Assembly: GCA_963922865.1 (NCBI GenBank)
Contig: CAWUJK010000010.1
Coordinates: 1 to 34,915, forward strand
Length of the DNA stretch: 34,915 nt
Source: CAWUJK01 sp963922865
GTDB taxonomy: Bacteria; Patescibacteriota; Gracilibacteria; BD1-5; UBA6164
Direction of reading: 5' to 3'
A program made the translations under genes and the position numbers. This document shows positions 8,458-15,798 of the stretch, piece by piece. The notes under the pieces are model-generated. The model saw nothing but the letters and a program-made list of their open reading frames with translations, ran no database searches and was not told where the DNA came from. The first letter of the stretch is position 1. The number at the start of each line of letters is the position of its first letter.

Positions 8458-9240
8458 ATGAATGAATGATATATAAAACTATTCAGATCCTTATTAGAGT
8501 GGGAGTGGTATGATGATATAAATACTAAAGTTTTATTTATTCATTTATTGCTTAAAGCAAACTATAAGGACAAAAAATGGAGATGAATTGAAATAAAAAA
8601 ATGAGAAAATTTAACATCTTACCCTCTACTTTCTAAAGAAACAGGTTTGTCAGAAATGCAAATTAGAACTTGTTTAAAGAAGTTAAAAACAACAGGCGAA
8701 ATAACACATATAACAACAAACAATTATAGTATAATAAAGCTAAATAATTATGATAAATATAATTGAGATAACATACAAGTTAACACTCTAATAACAGACA
8801 AGCAACAGACAAATAACACTCAAGTAACACCTAAAGAAGAAAGAAAGAATATAAAGAAAGAAGAAAATATAAAATCTAAAGATTTAATATTTACTAAAGA
8901 TTCTTTTTTTTATAAAACAGCAAAAGATTTTTTAGATTTTCATTTAGATATTCAAACACCATCTGTTATTTATCAATTAAATAATAAATGAGAGGAAAAT
9001 ATTTTACAACAATGGGCTGATGAAGTTAGAAAATTACATGATTTAGATAATTTTAATGAAAAGCAAATTGAATTTATTTTTAATTTTACGAAAAAAAATG
9101 ATTTTTGGAGTAAGCAAATTTTAAGTATTTCAAAGTTTAGAAAAAAGAATGATGATTGAGTTCCATATTTTGTTGTAATGATAAATGAAGCTAAGAAAAG
9201 TGTACCAAACAAAAAAAGTAATTGAATAACCTTTTGATAA
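8458..9240 (+). CDS. Phage replisome organizer / DnaD-like replication initiator
   Basis: A 260-residue protein. The N-terminal 100 residues match the phage replisome organizer N-terminal domain: MNEGYIKLFRSLLEWEWYDD, then VLFIHLLLKANYKDKKWRG, then TSYPLLSKETGLSEMQIRT and LKKLKTTGEIT, a winged helix with conserved spacing. A charged linker (about 115-145) leads to a helical C-terminal region. Proteins of this type bind the phage origin and recruit host helicase. The origin often lies inside the linker-coding DNA (about 8800-8880, which is A-rich here). No helicase or polymerase is seen in the window, so replication must use host proteins. Confidence 0.82.
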
Positions 9241-9242
9241 TT

Positions 9243-9722
9243 ATGAGTAATATTCAAAAACATAAACCTATGGTATGGGTTGAAGTAGCTTTTTGAACAG
9301 ATAAAGAATTTTTATTTTATCAAGCTACTGTAGATGAGTTTCAACAGAAAAGAAGTAGTTTAAGTTATATAGTATTTCCTATGCATTGATGAAGAAATGT
9401 ATTAACTCAAAAAATAAAGGACTTTTGACCTGTTGATAGTAAAACTACCATTACCAAAGAAATTAAACTATCTAGTTTAACTGAATGACAAAGACAAGAT
9501 GTTAAAATTCTTATATCAAATATGAAAAAAAATATTTGAAGAGAACCAACTATGAATGAAATTGATAATATGATAAAAAAAGTTTTGTGAATAAAAAATC
9601 AAGAAACAAATGATAAAGAATTAAATAATTTTTGAAGATTTAAGACAAAGCTTGTTATAAATAATCAAAAAATATCAAGACTCATTACATGAAGCATTTT
9701 GTGATTTAAAAAGAACAACTAA
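9243..9722 (+). CDS. Conserved-looking early protein, unknown
   Basis: A 159-residue protein starting 2 bases after the replisome organizer. It begins with a mixed strand/helix region (KPMVWVEVAFGTDKEFLFYQ) containing FPMHGGRNVL. The second half is helical with QRQDVKILISNMKKNIGREP and TMNEIDNMIKKVLGI. It is not recognised. The position suggests a replication accessory function; that is context only. Confidence 0.6.
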
Positions 9723-9732
9723 CTTTCAGATT

Positions 9733-9858
9733 ATGGAAGAACAATTTAGTAAATCAGACTTAGATCATATATTGTGAGAGAATTTTACTAAATCTGATAT
9801 AAAACATATAAAAGAGTCTCAAGACTCTTTTTTTGATACAAAAAACAAAAATAAATAA
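9733..9858 (+). CDS. Small protein with an internal duplication
   Basis: Forty-one residues containing two similar segments, FSKSDLDHIL and FTKSDIKHIK, 13 residues apart. The function is unknown. A strong terminator hairpin (9810-9834) lies inside its last third, so full-length translation requires transcripts that pass the terminator. Confidence 0.45.
9810..9834 (+). terminator. Intrinsic terminator inside a small gene
   Basis: AAAAGAGTC (9810-9818), loop TCAA, GACTCTTTT (9823-9831) and three more T. Nine perfect pairs, tetraloop and U tract. It probably ends the replication transcript just before the lysis genes. Confidence 0.8.
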
Positions 9859-9880
9859 TTTATATTTTTAAAAAAATAAC

Positions 9881-10252
9881 ATGAAAAATTTTATACAAAA
9901 ACATTATAGAATAATTTGATGAATTATAATAGTTATCATATTTATTTTATTATTGGTAGCTGTGATACAGGTTTACTGATACCATAAGACAGAAATAGCT
10001 AAAAAAGATATGTTATTACAAGAAGCTAAAAAACCTAGTAAAATAGAGCAAATAGCTAGTAATATTGATATAACTAAAAATGAAGCTGAAAAACAAAAAC
10101 AAATACAAGAAAAAGCTAAAAATAAATATGAACTAGCTATATGGAAATGAAGATGTCTTGAGTTAAATTTAGTTTTAGAAGCTAATAAAGAGAAACTTGA
10201 AGATTGTAATAATAACTTAGAAAGATTTGCTAGTTATAACTTAAAAAAATAG
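9881..10252 (+). CDS. Membrane-anchored coiled-coil protein (lysis-associated)
   Basis: A 123-residue protein with a short basic N-terminus, one transmembrane helix (about residues 12-32, GGIIIVIIFILLLVAVIQVY) and a long Lys/Glu-rich coiled coil holding two cysteines (CLELNLV... and EDCNN). It ends ...YNLKK at a TAG that directly follows a run of seven A. The next frame encodes a lysozyme-like domain without an ATG, so this protein may be extended by -1 frameshifting into a membrane-tethered lysin. Without the frameshift it would resemble an inner-membrane spanin or a pinholin-like partner. Confidence 0.7.
10241..10252 (+). other. Candidate -1 frameshift site (A7 run before TAG)
   Basis: Zero frame reads TTA AAA AAA TAG. 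Slipping back one base on the adenines gives AAA AAA ATA GAA GCT, which opens the lysozyme frame. Two structures lie downstream: a weak GCTC/GAGC stem (10255-10270) and a strong 10-base-pair stem at 10304-10333. An alternative is initiation on ATA in the ATAG overlap. Confidence 0.45.
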
Positions 10253-10701
10253 AAGCTCCGAAAACAGAGCATAAACTAAATAAAACCCCTCTAGTACCAA
10301 AGAAAAAAGAGCTAAAAAATAATAGCTCTTTTTCTATTGCAAAAATTTACCATAAGGGCTGGCCAGAAGATGATGAAAGGCAAAAATGGTTGCAATATGC
10401 TTTAGATATATGATGAAAAGATTTTGTATTAACTTTATTAGCTGAAAATTGAACTATGGGGATTGATAGGAAAAGTTTAGCAGTATGAAAAAACTGATAT
10501 TCGGACTATTGATTATGTCAAATTAATGTTTGATATCATCCTGAAATCCTAAGTAATTGATGAAATTGAAAGAGATTTAAGAGTTGGTTTTATGATCCTT
10601 ATAAACAACTTGATTATTGTAATAAGCTTTTTAAAAACTGAACTACTTTTTATGGTTATTTTGTAAGACATAGAGTAGAAAATAGATTAATTTTTAAGTA
10701 A
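10249..10701 (+). CDS. Lytic transglycosylase/lysozyme-like domain (endolysin)
   Basis: Open from 10240 to the TAA at 10699. About 150 residues from the overlap: a proline- and lysine-rich linker (EAPKTEHKLNKTPLVPKKK), then a soluble-lytic-transglycosylase-like domain. The catalytic Glu is likely in LLAENGTM and the substrate-groove motif is DYGLCQINVGYHPEI (G-L-x-Q-I-N type). It would cleave peptidoglycan. No ATG precedes the domain. Options are a -1 frameshift from the upstream membrane protein at the A7 run, an ATA start overlapping its stop, or a late TTG at 10390. The linker looks truly coding, which favours the first two. A sequencing indel cannot be excluded. Confidence 0.72.
10304..10333 (+). 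terminator. Hairpin with U-rich arm inside the lysin frame
   Basis: AAAAAGAGCT (10304-10313), 10-base A-rich loop, AGCTCTTTTT (10324-10333). It is terminator-like but lies inside the lysin linker. It may attenuate lysin synthesis or aid the upstream frameshift, although 55 bases from the slip site is far for that. Confidence 0.5.
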
Positions 10702-10708
10702 AAAAATA

Positions 10709-10954
10709 ATGGAAAATTTATTTGATAAGGTTTTAGAAAAAAAATTTTATAAAGTATCCTGAAGTTATATTAAAAAATTTTTTAATCTAACTGAATACAA
10801 ATATAGAAAACTTTTAAAAGAATATAAGCAAAAATGATTTACAACTATTGCTTGATTTTGATGATTTGACGAATATTGAGATCCTTATGTTAGTAGGGTT
10901 ACAATAGTTTCTAATTCATGAGAGAACTATTTGAAAGGAAAATGAATAATATAA
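10709..10954 (+). CDS. Small protein, unknown
   Basis: Eighty-one residues. The N-terminal half looks like a small helical DNA-binding unit (SGSYIKKFFNLTEYKYRKLL KEYKQKGF), the second half is glycine-rich with FGGFDEYGDPYVSRVTIVSN. Seven or more glycines are TGA-encoded. It may be a small regulator. It lies between the lysin and a methyltransferase with 7- and 10-base gaps. Confidence 0.5.
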
Positions 10955-10964
10955 ATAATTAATT

Positions 10965-11540
10965 ATGAAAAATAGTGTTTATACTTGTTTATGAGCTAGT
11001 TCTCATACACAAGAAGAAAGAGAGCAAAATGATTATTATGCTACAGACCCATCTGCTATTGTAGATTTGGTAAATAATATGAATTTTGATAAAGAAATTT
11101 GTATTTGGGAGCCTGCTTGTTGAGAGTGACATCTAAGCAAACAATTACAAAAATTATGATTCCGTGTTATATCTTCTGACCTCATTCATAGATGATTTTG
11201 AAAATGAGGAGTAGATTTTTTATGATGTACAAAAAATTTTAATTGAAACATTATAACAAATCCACCATATAAATTTGCAAAAGAATTTATAGAAAAATCA
11301 CTATCATTAATTCCTGATGGGAATTTTGTAGCAATGTTTCTAAAACTAACATTTCTTGAATCAATTTCAAGAAGAGATTTTTTTGAAATGTACCCTCCTG
11401 CAAAGATTCTTGTTTTCTCAAAAAGAAAACAATGTGCCAAAAATGGAGATTTTGATAAATATAAATCTAATGCAGTATGTTACTGCTGGATGATTTGGAA
11501 AAAAGGTTTGCATACAAAACCTTTTATAGAATGGATTTAA
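10965..11540 (+). CDS. DNA N6-adenine methyltransferase
   Basis: A 191-residue SAM-dependent DNA methyltransferase. Motif I is WEPACGEGHLSKQL (residues 49-62, two glycines encoded by TGA), the acidic SAM-ribose residue follows in VISSDLI, and the catalytic motif IV is NPPY (99-102). The short C-terminal half has little room for a target-recognition domain. Solitary phage adenine methyltransferases usually protect phage DNA from host restriction or mark it for regulation. It is the first of two methyltransferases here, the other being fused to ParB. Confidence 0.85.
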
Positions 11541-11555
11541 TATATAAAATAAACT

Positions 11556-11696
11556 ATGAAAAACAACAAACAACTAATGGAGTGTATATCTACACTCAAC
11601 ACAATAGAAGACCTAAAAAAGGTCTATATGGAAAAAGTAGAAAAATTAAATCAAGAAGAGAAGAACTTCTTAATCACAAATTGATTTACTTTTTAA
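11556..11696 (+). CDS. Small helical protein, unknown
   Basis: Forty-six residues: MKNNKQLMECISTLNTIEDL then KKVYMEKVEKLNQEEKNFLI and a short end with one TGA-glycine. It is predicted to be entirely helical. Nothing diagnostic. It is followed 12 bases later by the zinc-ribbon gene. Confidence 0.45.
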
Positions 11697-11708
11697 ACAT
11701 CATAATTT

Positions 11709-12254
11709 ATGGCAAAAAATTTTTGACATACAAAAACATTATTTATTGATTCAAATTGAAAATATAAATGGAGCTATAAAAATGATTTTTGCATAAATTG
11801 TAAAACTTGTAAGTTTAAGCATAAATGAAGATGACTTTGTACTAGTTGTTTTGAGAAAGAAAGAAAAACTAAAAGTAATAAAAGAAAGTTTAATCTTAAA
11901 AAACAAAATACAAAGTTTTATGTTAAATCTAGAGTTTTACATTATTTAAATAAAAAAGAAGATTTAAGATTTAGAAAACGAAGAAGTAATTTTAATGAAA
12001 AAGAATATAAGAAAAAATATTATATAGATAATCTTGAAAGATTAAAATTACAATCAAAGACACATAGGAGGTTAAAAAAATGACTACCTTGTTTAAAAAT
12101 AATAGTAAATTGAAAAGATAAATTTCTTCCATTTGAAAGTTTAGATAAACCATCACAGTATAATAATTTAAATTATTCTGAGGAATATGATGAGTGGAAA
12201 GAAAAAATAAGACAATTTGATTTATTAGTAAATTTTTGGAAGAAAAAGACATAA
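11709..12254 (+). CDS. Zinc-ribbon protein, highly basic
   Basis: A 181-residue protein with a four-cysteine-plus cluster (CINCKTCKFKHKGRGLCTSC, residues 28-47), then a long Lys/Arg-rich helical region (about 50-130) and a more acidic end (YSEEYDEWKEKIRQFDLLVN). The zinc ribbon with basic helices suggests nucleic-acid binding, as in phage HNH-neighbour or late regulatory proteins, but no HNH residues are visible. It could be a late transcription activator for the TTGTCCCTT promoters; that is speculation from position. Confidence 0.6.
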
Positions 12255-12289
12255 TTATATATAGATTTTATCATTTAAGTGATAGAAAT

Positions 12290-12451
12290 ATGAATAAACA
12301 AAAAAGAATACAAGATCTAAAATCTCAAGTAATTAGCTTGAGATTTTTTAATACAAAAAAAATGAGTCAAAAGGAGGTTTCAAAAGTGTTAAGGGTTAGT
12401 ATTAGTACAGTAAAAAGATATGAAAAAAAGTATAAAAAAGATTTGACCTAG
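12290..12451 (+). CDS. Helix-turn-helix protein (small)
   Basis: Fifty-three residues from the ATG at 12290: MNKQKRIQDLKSQVISLRFF, then MSQKEVSKVLRVSISTVKRY, a clear helix-turn-helix of the sigma-70 region-4/ArpU-like kind. An in-frame TTG at 12236 would add 18 residues and overlap the previous gene; I prefer the ATG because almost every other gene uses one. It is a candidate late-gene regulator. A terminator hairpin lies inside the gene. Confidence 0.6.
   Translation: MNKQKRIQDLKSQVISLRFFNTKKMSQKEVSKVLRVSISTVKRYEKKYKKDLT
12318..12348 (+). terminator. Intrinsic terminator inside the HTH gene
   Basis: AAAATCTCAAG (12318-12328), 7-base loop, CTTGAGATTTT (12336-12346), then TT. Eleven perfect base pairs. 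It would end the early transcript within the coding region of the helix-turn-helix protein, so expression of that protein may depend on antitermination. Confidence 0.7.
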
Positions 12452-12477
12452 ATGACACCTTTATGGAAATTATAAAT

Positions 12478-12551
12478 GCAGATAAGTTGAAGTAGTTCAA
12501 AATAGGCTCATAACCTATACAGTGTGGGTGCAACTCCCACTTCTGCTACCA
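12478..12551 (+). tRNA. tRNA-like gene with CAT anticodon (Met or Ile2), degenerate
   Basis: The anticodon arm is perfect (ATAGG-CTCATAA-CCTAT, anticodon CAT at 12509-12511). The T arm is GTGGG-TGCAACT-CCCAC, the D arm TTGA-AGTAGT-TCAA, and the 3' end is CTGCTACCA with CCA encoded. The acceptor stem is weak: only GCAGA pairs with TCTGC, with mismatches at both ends and one extra base before the D arm. The D loop is 6 bases and lacks GG, and the T loop lacks the usual TTC. It may be a phage tRNA with relaxed structure, an initiator-like tRNA, or a decaying copy. Confidence 0.6.
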
Positions 12552-12566
12552 TTTTAAAATTCAGTT

Positions 12567-12617
12567 GAAAATAGAATGACTTTAGGTTTCCTCCTTTCAC
12601 CTTAGTTTTCTATTTTC
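12567..12617 (+). terminator. Stem-loop after the tRNA
   Basis: GAAAATAGAA (12567-12576) pairs perfectly with TTCTATTTTC (12608-12617) across a 31-base pyrimidine-rich loop. TACTTAGTTTTTAA follows. It could be a terminator for the tRNA transcript or a processing structure. Confidence 0.45.
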
Positions 12618-12639
12618 TACTTAGTTTTTAAGTGAAATA

Positions 12640-13071
12640 ATGAGAGAAAAACAAGAAAAATTTATAGAAAATGAAATTTTGTGCTACTTCATGGAAAAGT
12701 GATGTCGTGTAAGTTATAAAAATGATATAAAAGGATTTTACAATGAAAAGAAGTGATTTTATCAAAAAAATCAAAGTCCTTTTATTAGAAATTGAATAAG
12801 TGACATTATGGTTTTTAGAAAAAAACAGCTTATAGCAATAGAAGTAAAAAAACCTAGTGAAATGAGTTTTTTTGATAGAGAACTAGAAGATTTAAGGCAA
12901 AGATATATACAAGCAGAGATTAGATGAATTAGTAATATAAAAAAATACAAACATGCAGTAGAACAAAAAGAATTTTTAGAAGATATAAAAATAGAGGGGT
13001 GAGTTTGATTTTTTGCTTGTAGTTTAGAACAGGTAAAAGAAATACTAAAAGAAAATAATATTAACCTATAA
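12640..13071 (+). CDS. VRR-NUC-type PD-(D/E)XK nuclease
   Basis: A 143-residue nuclease of the VRR-NUC class. After an N-terminal acidic helix (EKFIENEILCYFMEKGCRVS) comes FIRNGISDIMVFRKKQLIAI then EVKKP, giving the catalytic Asp of G-x-S-D and the E-x-K of EVKK. A helix with LEDLRQRYIQAEIRG follows, matching the family's QxxxxxxI/aG end. Phage members are Holliday-junction or flap-resolving enzymes, often near terminase. It starts downstream of the tRNA hairpin with no ribosome-binding site. Confidence 0.8.
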
Positions 13072-13075
13072 AAGT

Positions 13076-13186
13076 ATGTTTAATTTTTTTAAAAATAAAA
13101 GAAATCTACCTAAAAAAACATTGGTAATGTTTAGAAATAAATCTAATTGATTTAATTATGATCATACTCAGATTATATGAAAATAA
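13076..13186 (+). CDS. Short protein, unknown
   Basis: Thirty-six residues: MFNFFKNKRNLPKKTLVMFR then NKSNGFNYDHTQIIGK. The start lies 4 bases after the nuclease gene and the end overlaps the next short frame by 10 bases. Tight packing is the only support beyond the open frame. Confidence 0.35.
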
Positions 13187-13254
13187 AGGATTCTGAATTA
13201 AAGATACTTAAAGAAATCTGTGATAGAAGTAACATAGACTTATTTGTTAAATAG
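13177..13254 (+). CDS. Very short protein, unknown
   Basis: Twenty-five residues (MKIKDSELKILKEICDRSNI DLFVK), one amphipathic helix. It overlaps the previous frame at its start and ends 6 bases before the next gene. It is supported only by position in a tightly packed operon. Confidence 0.3.
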   Translation: MKIKDSELKILKEICDRSNIDLFVK

Positions 13255-13260
13255 TAAAAT

Positions 13261-13578
13261 ATGAAAACAAATAAAAATTACATGGTAGAAAAGTTTATAC
13301 ATTCTTACAAAGTTAGATTTTGAAAAAATCCTGAATGAGTAAAGGCAATAGAAAATGTATTTTTAAATTGATGATGTTATGTTTTTCATAAAATTCTTTG
13401 GATTAATTTTTGATGAGAAGCCTATAATTATCAAAGCCATGTAATAACAAAAATAAATAATAAATTTTATGATATTACTTGAGAAATAAAAATAGATGAA
13501 TCTAAATCTTATTCTCTTTATACAGAGCCTAGAATATTTGGATTTTATGATAAGTTTGAAAATTTTAAACACATTTAA
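13261..13578 (+). CDS. Phage protein of a small conserved family (possible cysteine-protease-like fold)
   Basis: A 105-residue protein with the pattern FLNGGCYVFHKILWINFGG, then YNYQSHVITKINNKFYDITG. This G-x-C-Y-x-F...H-x-x...YDI-x-G pattern is one I recognise from small uncharacterised phage proteins. The spacing of Cys and His resembles the core of NlpC/transglutaminase-like folds. Catalysis is unproven. The C-terminal part (LYTEPRIFGFYDKFENFKHI) looks like a separate strand-helix cap. Confidence 0.55.
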
Positions 13579-13595
13579 TAAATAAAAAAATACCT

Positions 13596-13865
13596 ATGAA
13601 TATAGATAAAATAGTTAAAAATATGCAGGATTTCCAAAAGGAATTTCATAAAGAATTTAAAGATAGAGAAACTTTTTGGAAGCATTTTTATATAAAACTT
13701 GATAAAGAAATTCATGAAGAATTAGAACAAATGTTAAATTGATGAAAAGAAGAAATGAAGTTATATAAACAAGATGTAATTCAAGTTGTTAAGGAAGTTT
13801 TTAAAGCTTTAGAAAAATCTGGTTTTGAAGCTATTGAAATTGAAGTAAAAGAAAAAACTACTTAA
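13596..13865 (+). CDS. Small coiled-coil protein, unknown
   Basis: Eighty-nine residues, nearly all helical and charged (MQDFQKEFHKEFKDRETFWK ... LDKEIHEELEQMLNGGKEEM ... VIQVVKEVFKALEKSGFEAI). The two central glycines are TGA. The stop codon (13863-13865) is inside the first base pairs of the long RNA helix that follows, so ribosomes finishing this gene would touch that structure. Confidence 0.55.
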
Positions 13866-14005
13866 AAGGTAGTTTGTAATATAAGAGACTGAACGGTAGT
13901 AAGTATAAAGTGGGGCGGAATGCAAATAACCAACTGTGCGAGGTTCAACTCCTCAAATAGGTAGGTCCAAACTTTATTTCTCTTATATTGCAATTTACTT
14001 TTTAA
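13862..14005 (+). ncRNA. Long structured RNA element between operons
   Basis: Bases 13862-13888 pair with 13979-14005: 27 positions with one mismatch and three G-U pairs. Inside, ATAAAGT (13905-13911) pairs with ACTTTAT (13971-13977) after a 16-base left bulge. Within the 57-base centre GAGG-TTCAACT-CCTC (13940-13954) forms a hairpin whose loop is a canonical tRNA T-loop sequence. No complete tRNA can be folded. The GC-richer core stands out from the surrounding AT-rich DNA. A competing hairpin (13855-13861 with 13869-13875) involves the end of the upstream gene. It lies directly before the TTG start of the ParB-methyltransferase gene. Confidence 0.65.
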
Positions 14006-14014
14006 ACAACTCCT

Positions 14015-15253
14015 TTGAAAGATTTTAAAAAAGAACATATCAAACTAAAGATAGAAGAAATTTATCATTATGAAAATAATAATAAAATTCATACTAAAAA
14101 AGATATAGATGAGGTAATAAAATCAATTAAAAAAAATTGATATATTGCCCCTATTTGTGTTGATGAAGAAAATATATTATTAGCATGACATGGAAGAACA
14201 TTAGCATTAGCTAAAATGTGATATAAGGAAGTTGAAGTTTTAAAAATTCATTGATTATCAGAAGAACAAAAAAAGGATTATAGAATTAGAGATAATACAA
14301 CAGCATTATTAGCTGATTTTAATTTAGAAAACTTAAAGCTTGAGTTAGAAAGTCTTTGAGATTTTTCAAAAGACATTATAGATCATCTTGATATTGATTT
14401 ATGATTAAACTTTTTTGATAATGAAAAATACCAGGAATCAATAGAAGATGAAGTACCTACTTTAGAAGAAGATGAAATAGTTGTTGAAAATTGAGATATT
14501 TTTCAGTTATGAGAGCATAGATTAATATGTGGTAATTCTACAAATACTGAATTAATAGACAAATTAGTAGATAAAGAAGATATTGATATTTCATTTACTA
14601 GCCCACCTTATAACTTGTGAAAATGATGAAGTAAATATAAAAACTATGAAGATAATTTAAGTGATTATTTAAAATTACTTATAGATTATACAGATATAAC
14701 ACTTAAGTATTGTAAGTACTCTTTCAATAATATTCAATTTTTATCACCAAATAGAATAGATGTTATAAGCTATCTTAATAATTATAAACATAACTTAAAT
14801 GATATTATTATTTGGGACAAGATAAGTTGAACACCAACAGATCAAGCAAATATATTAAAATCATCATTTGAGTTTATTTTTATATTTTCTAATAATCCTA
14901 ATTGAAGAAGAATAGGATTAAAAAAATTTGTATGAAGTATTGATAATATTTATAGATGATCATGAAATAAACATAATGATTTTGCAGATATTCATAATGC
15001 TACTTTTCCATTACATTTACCTGAATTTATTATAAATTCTTTTACTAAAGAGTGAAACTCAGTTTTAGACTTATTCTGATGAACTTGAACAACATTGATT
15101 GCTTGTGAAAAAACTTGAAGAAAATGTTATATGAGTGAATTAGATCCTTTTTATGTTCAAACTATCATTAGGAGATTCCATAGTGTTACTAATTGAAAAG
15201 TATCTATTAAATGTTTAAACAGAGATTTTGACTTTAATTTCTTAGAAAAATAA
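14015..15253 (+). CDS. ParB-like nuclease domain fused to DNA methyltransferase
   Basis: A 412-residue protein. The N-terminus (residues 1-100) is ParB/sulfiredoxin-like, with IAPICVDEENILLAGHGRTL as the conserved G-x-G/HxR loop. A linker (100-165) precedes a beta-class methyltransferase: catalytic SPPY at 196-199 comes before the SAM motif DLFGGTGTT at 352-360 (three TGA-glycines), the order of N4-cytosine and N6-adenine enzymes. ParB-methyltransferase fusions are common in phages, next to terminase. The only upstream start is TTG at 14015, because an in-frame TAA stands at 14003. It lies 10 bases after the long RNA helix. A rare start beside a structure suggests translational control. Confidence 0.88.
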
Positions 15254-15255
15254 TT

Positions 15256-15798
15256 ATGGCTGTAAAAAAAGAAACTTTAAAGAAAAAACAAGGAGGAAGA
15301 GGTAAAGCAAAACCTATTATTGATACAAAGAAAAAAACTTTAAATGAAAAAATAGAAGTAGTCAAAGCTTTAGAAAAAGATTTACCAAAAAATCAAAAAG
15401 AAAGTACCAAAAAAAATACTAGAAAGACTACTAAACCTAAAGGAGGTAGACCTCCTGTAATTACTCAAAGTGTACTTGATAAACTTAAATTATGTTTTTC
15501 AGTAAGTCTAACAGATGAAGAAGCCTGTTATTTCTGCTGAATTTCCACAGATGCATTATATAAATATCAAAGAGAAAATCCTGAGTTTATCAAGGAAAAA
15601 AAGATATTAAAAGATAGTATAACTATGCAATCTAAAGTTAATATTTGATGAAGTATAAAAAAATGAAATGTTCAAGACTCTAAATGGTGGTTGGAAAAGA
15701 AAGATAAAGATTTTATTAATAAATGAGTTGTAGAGGTTGAATCAAATTGAGTACCTTTTTTAGATTTAACACAAATAACAAATAACTATTTAAAATAA
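15256..15798 (+). CDS. Terminase small subunit
   Basis: A 180-residue protein. The first 70 residues are a Lys-rich low-complexity tail (KKETLKKKQGGRGKAK...), then GGRPPVITQSVLDKLKLCFS begins the DNA-binding helix-turn-helix with SLTDEEACYFCGISTDALYK. The following residues YQRENPEFIKEKKILKDSIT and the oligomerisation helix with KWWLEKKDKDF are typical of small terminases. It recognises phage DNA and hands it to the large subunit, whose ATG overlaps this stop codon (TAATG). The long basic tail is unusual in length. Confidence 0.85.

Noticed and set aside
10390..10392. TTG as the start of the lysin
   Set aside because: It would begin at the edge of the catalytic domain and discard a linker that looks truly coding.
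12236..12289. TTG start extending the HTH protein by 18 residues
   Set aside because: ATG at 12290 gives a complete helix-turn-helix and matches the start usage of the other genes; kept only as an alternative.
13912..13968. Complete tRNA inside the structured RNA
   Set aside because: Only the T arm is canonical; no anticodon stem or matching acceptor could be found.
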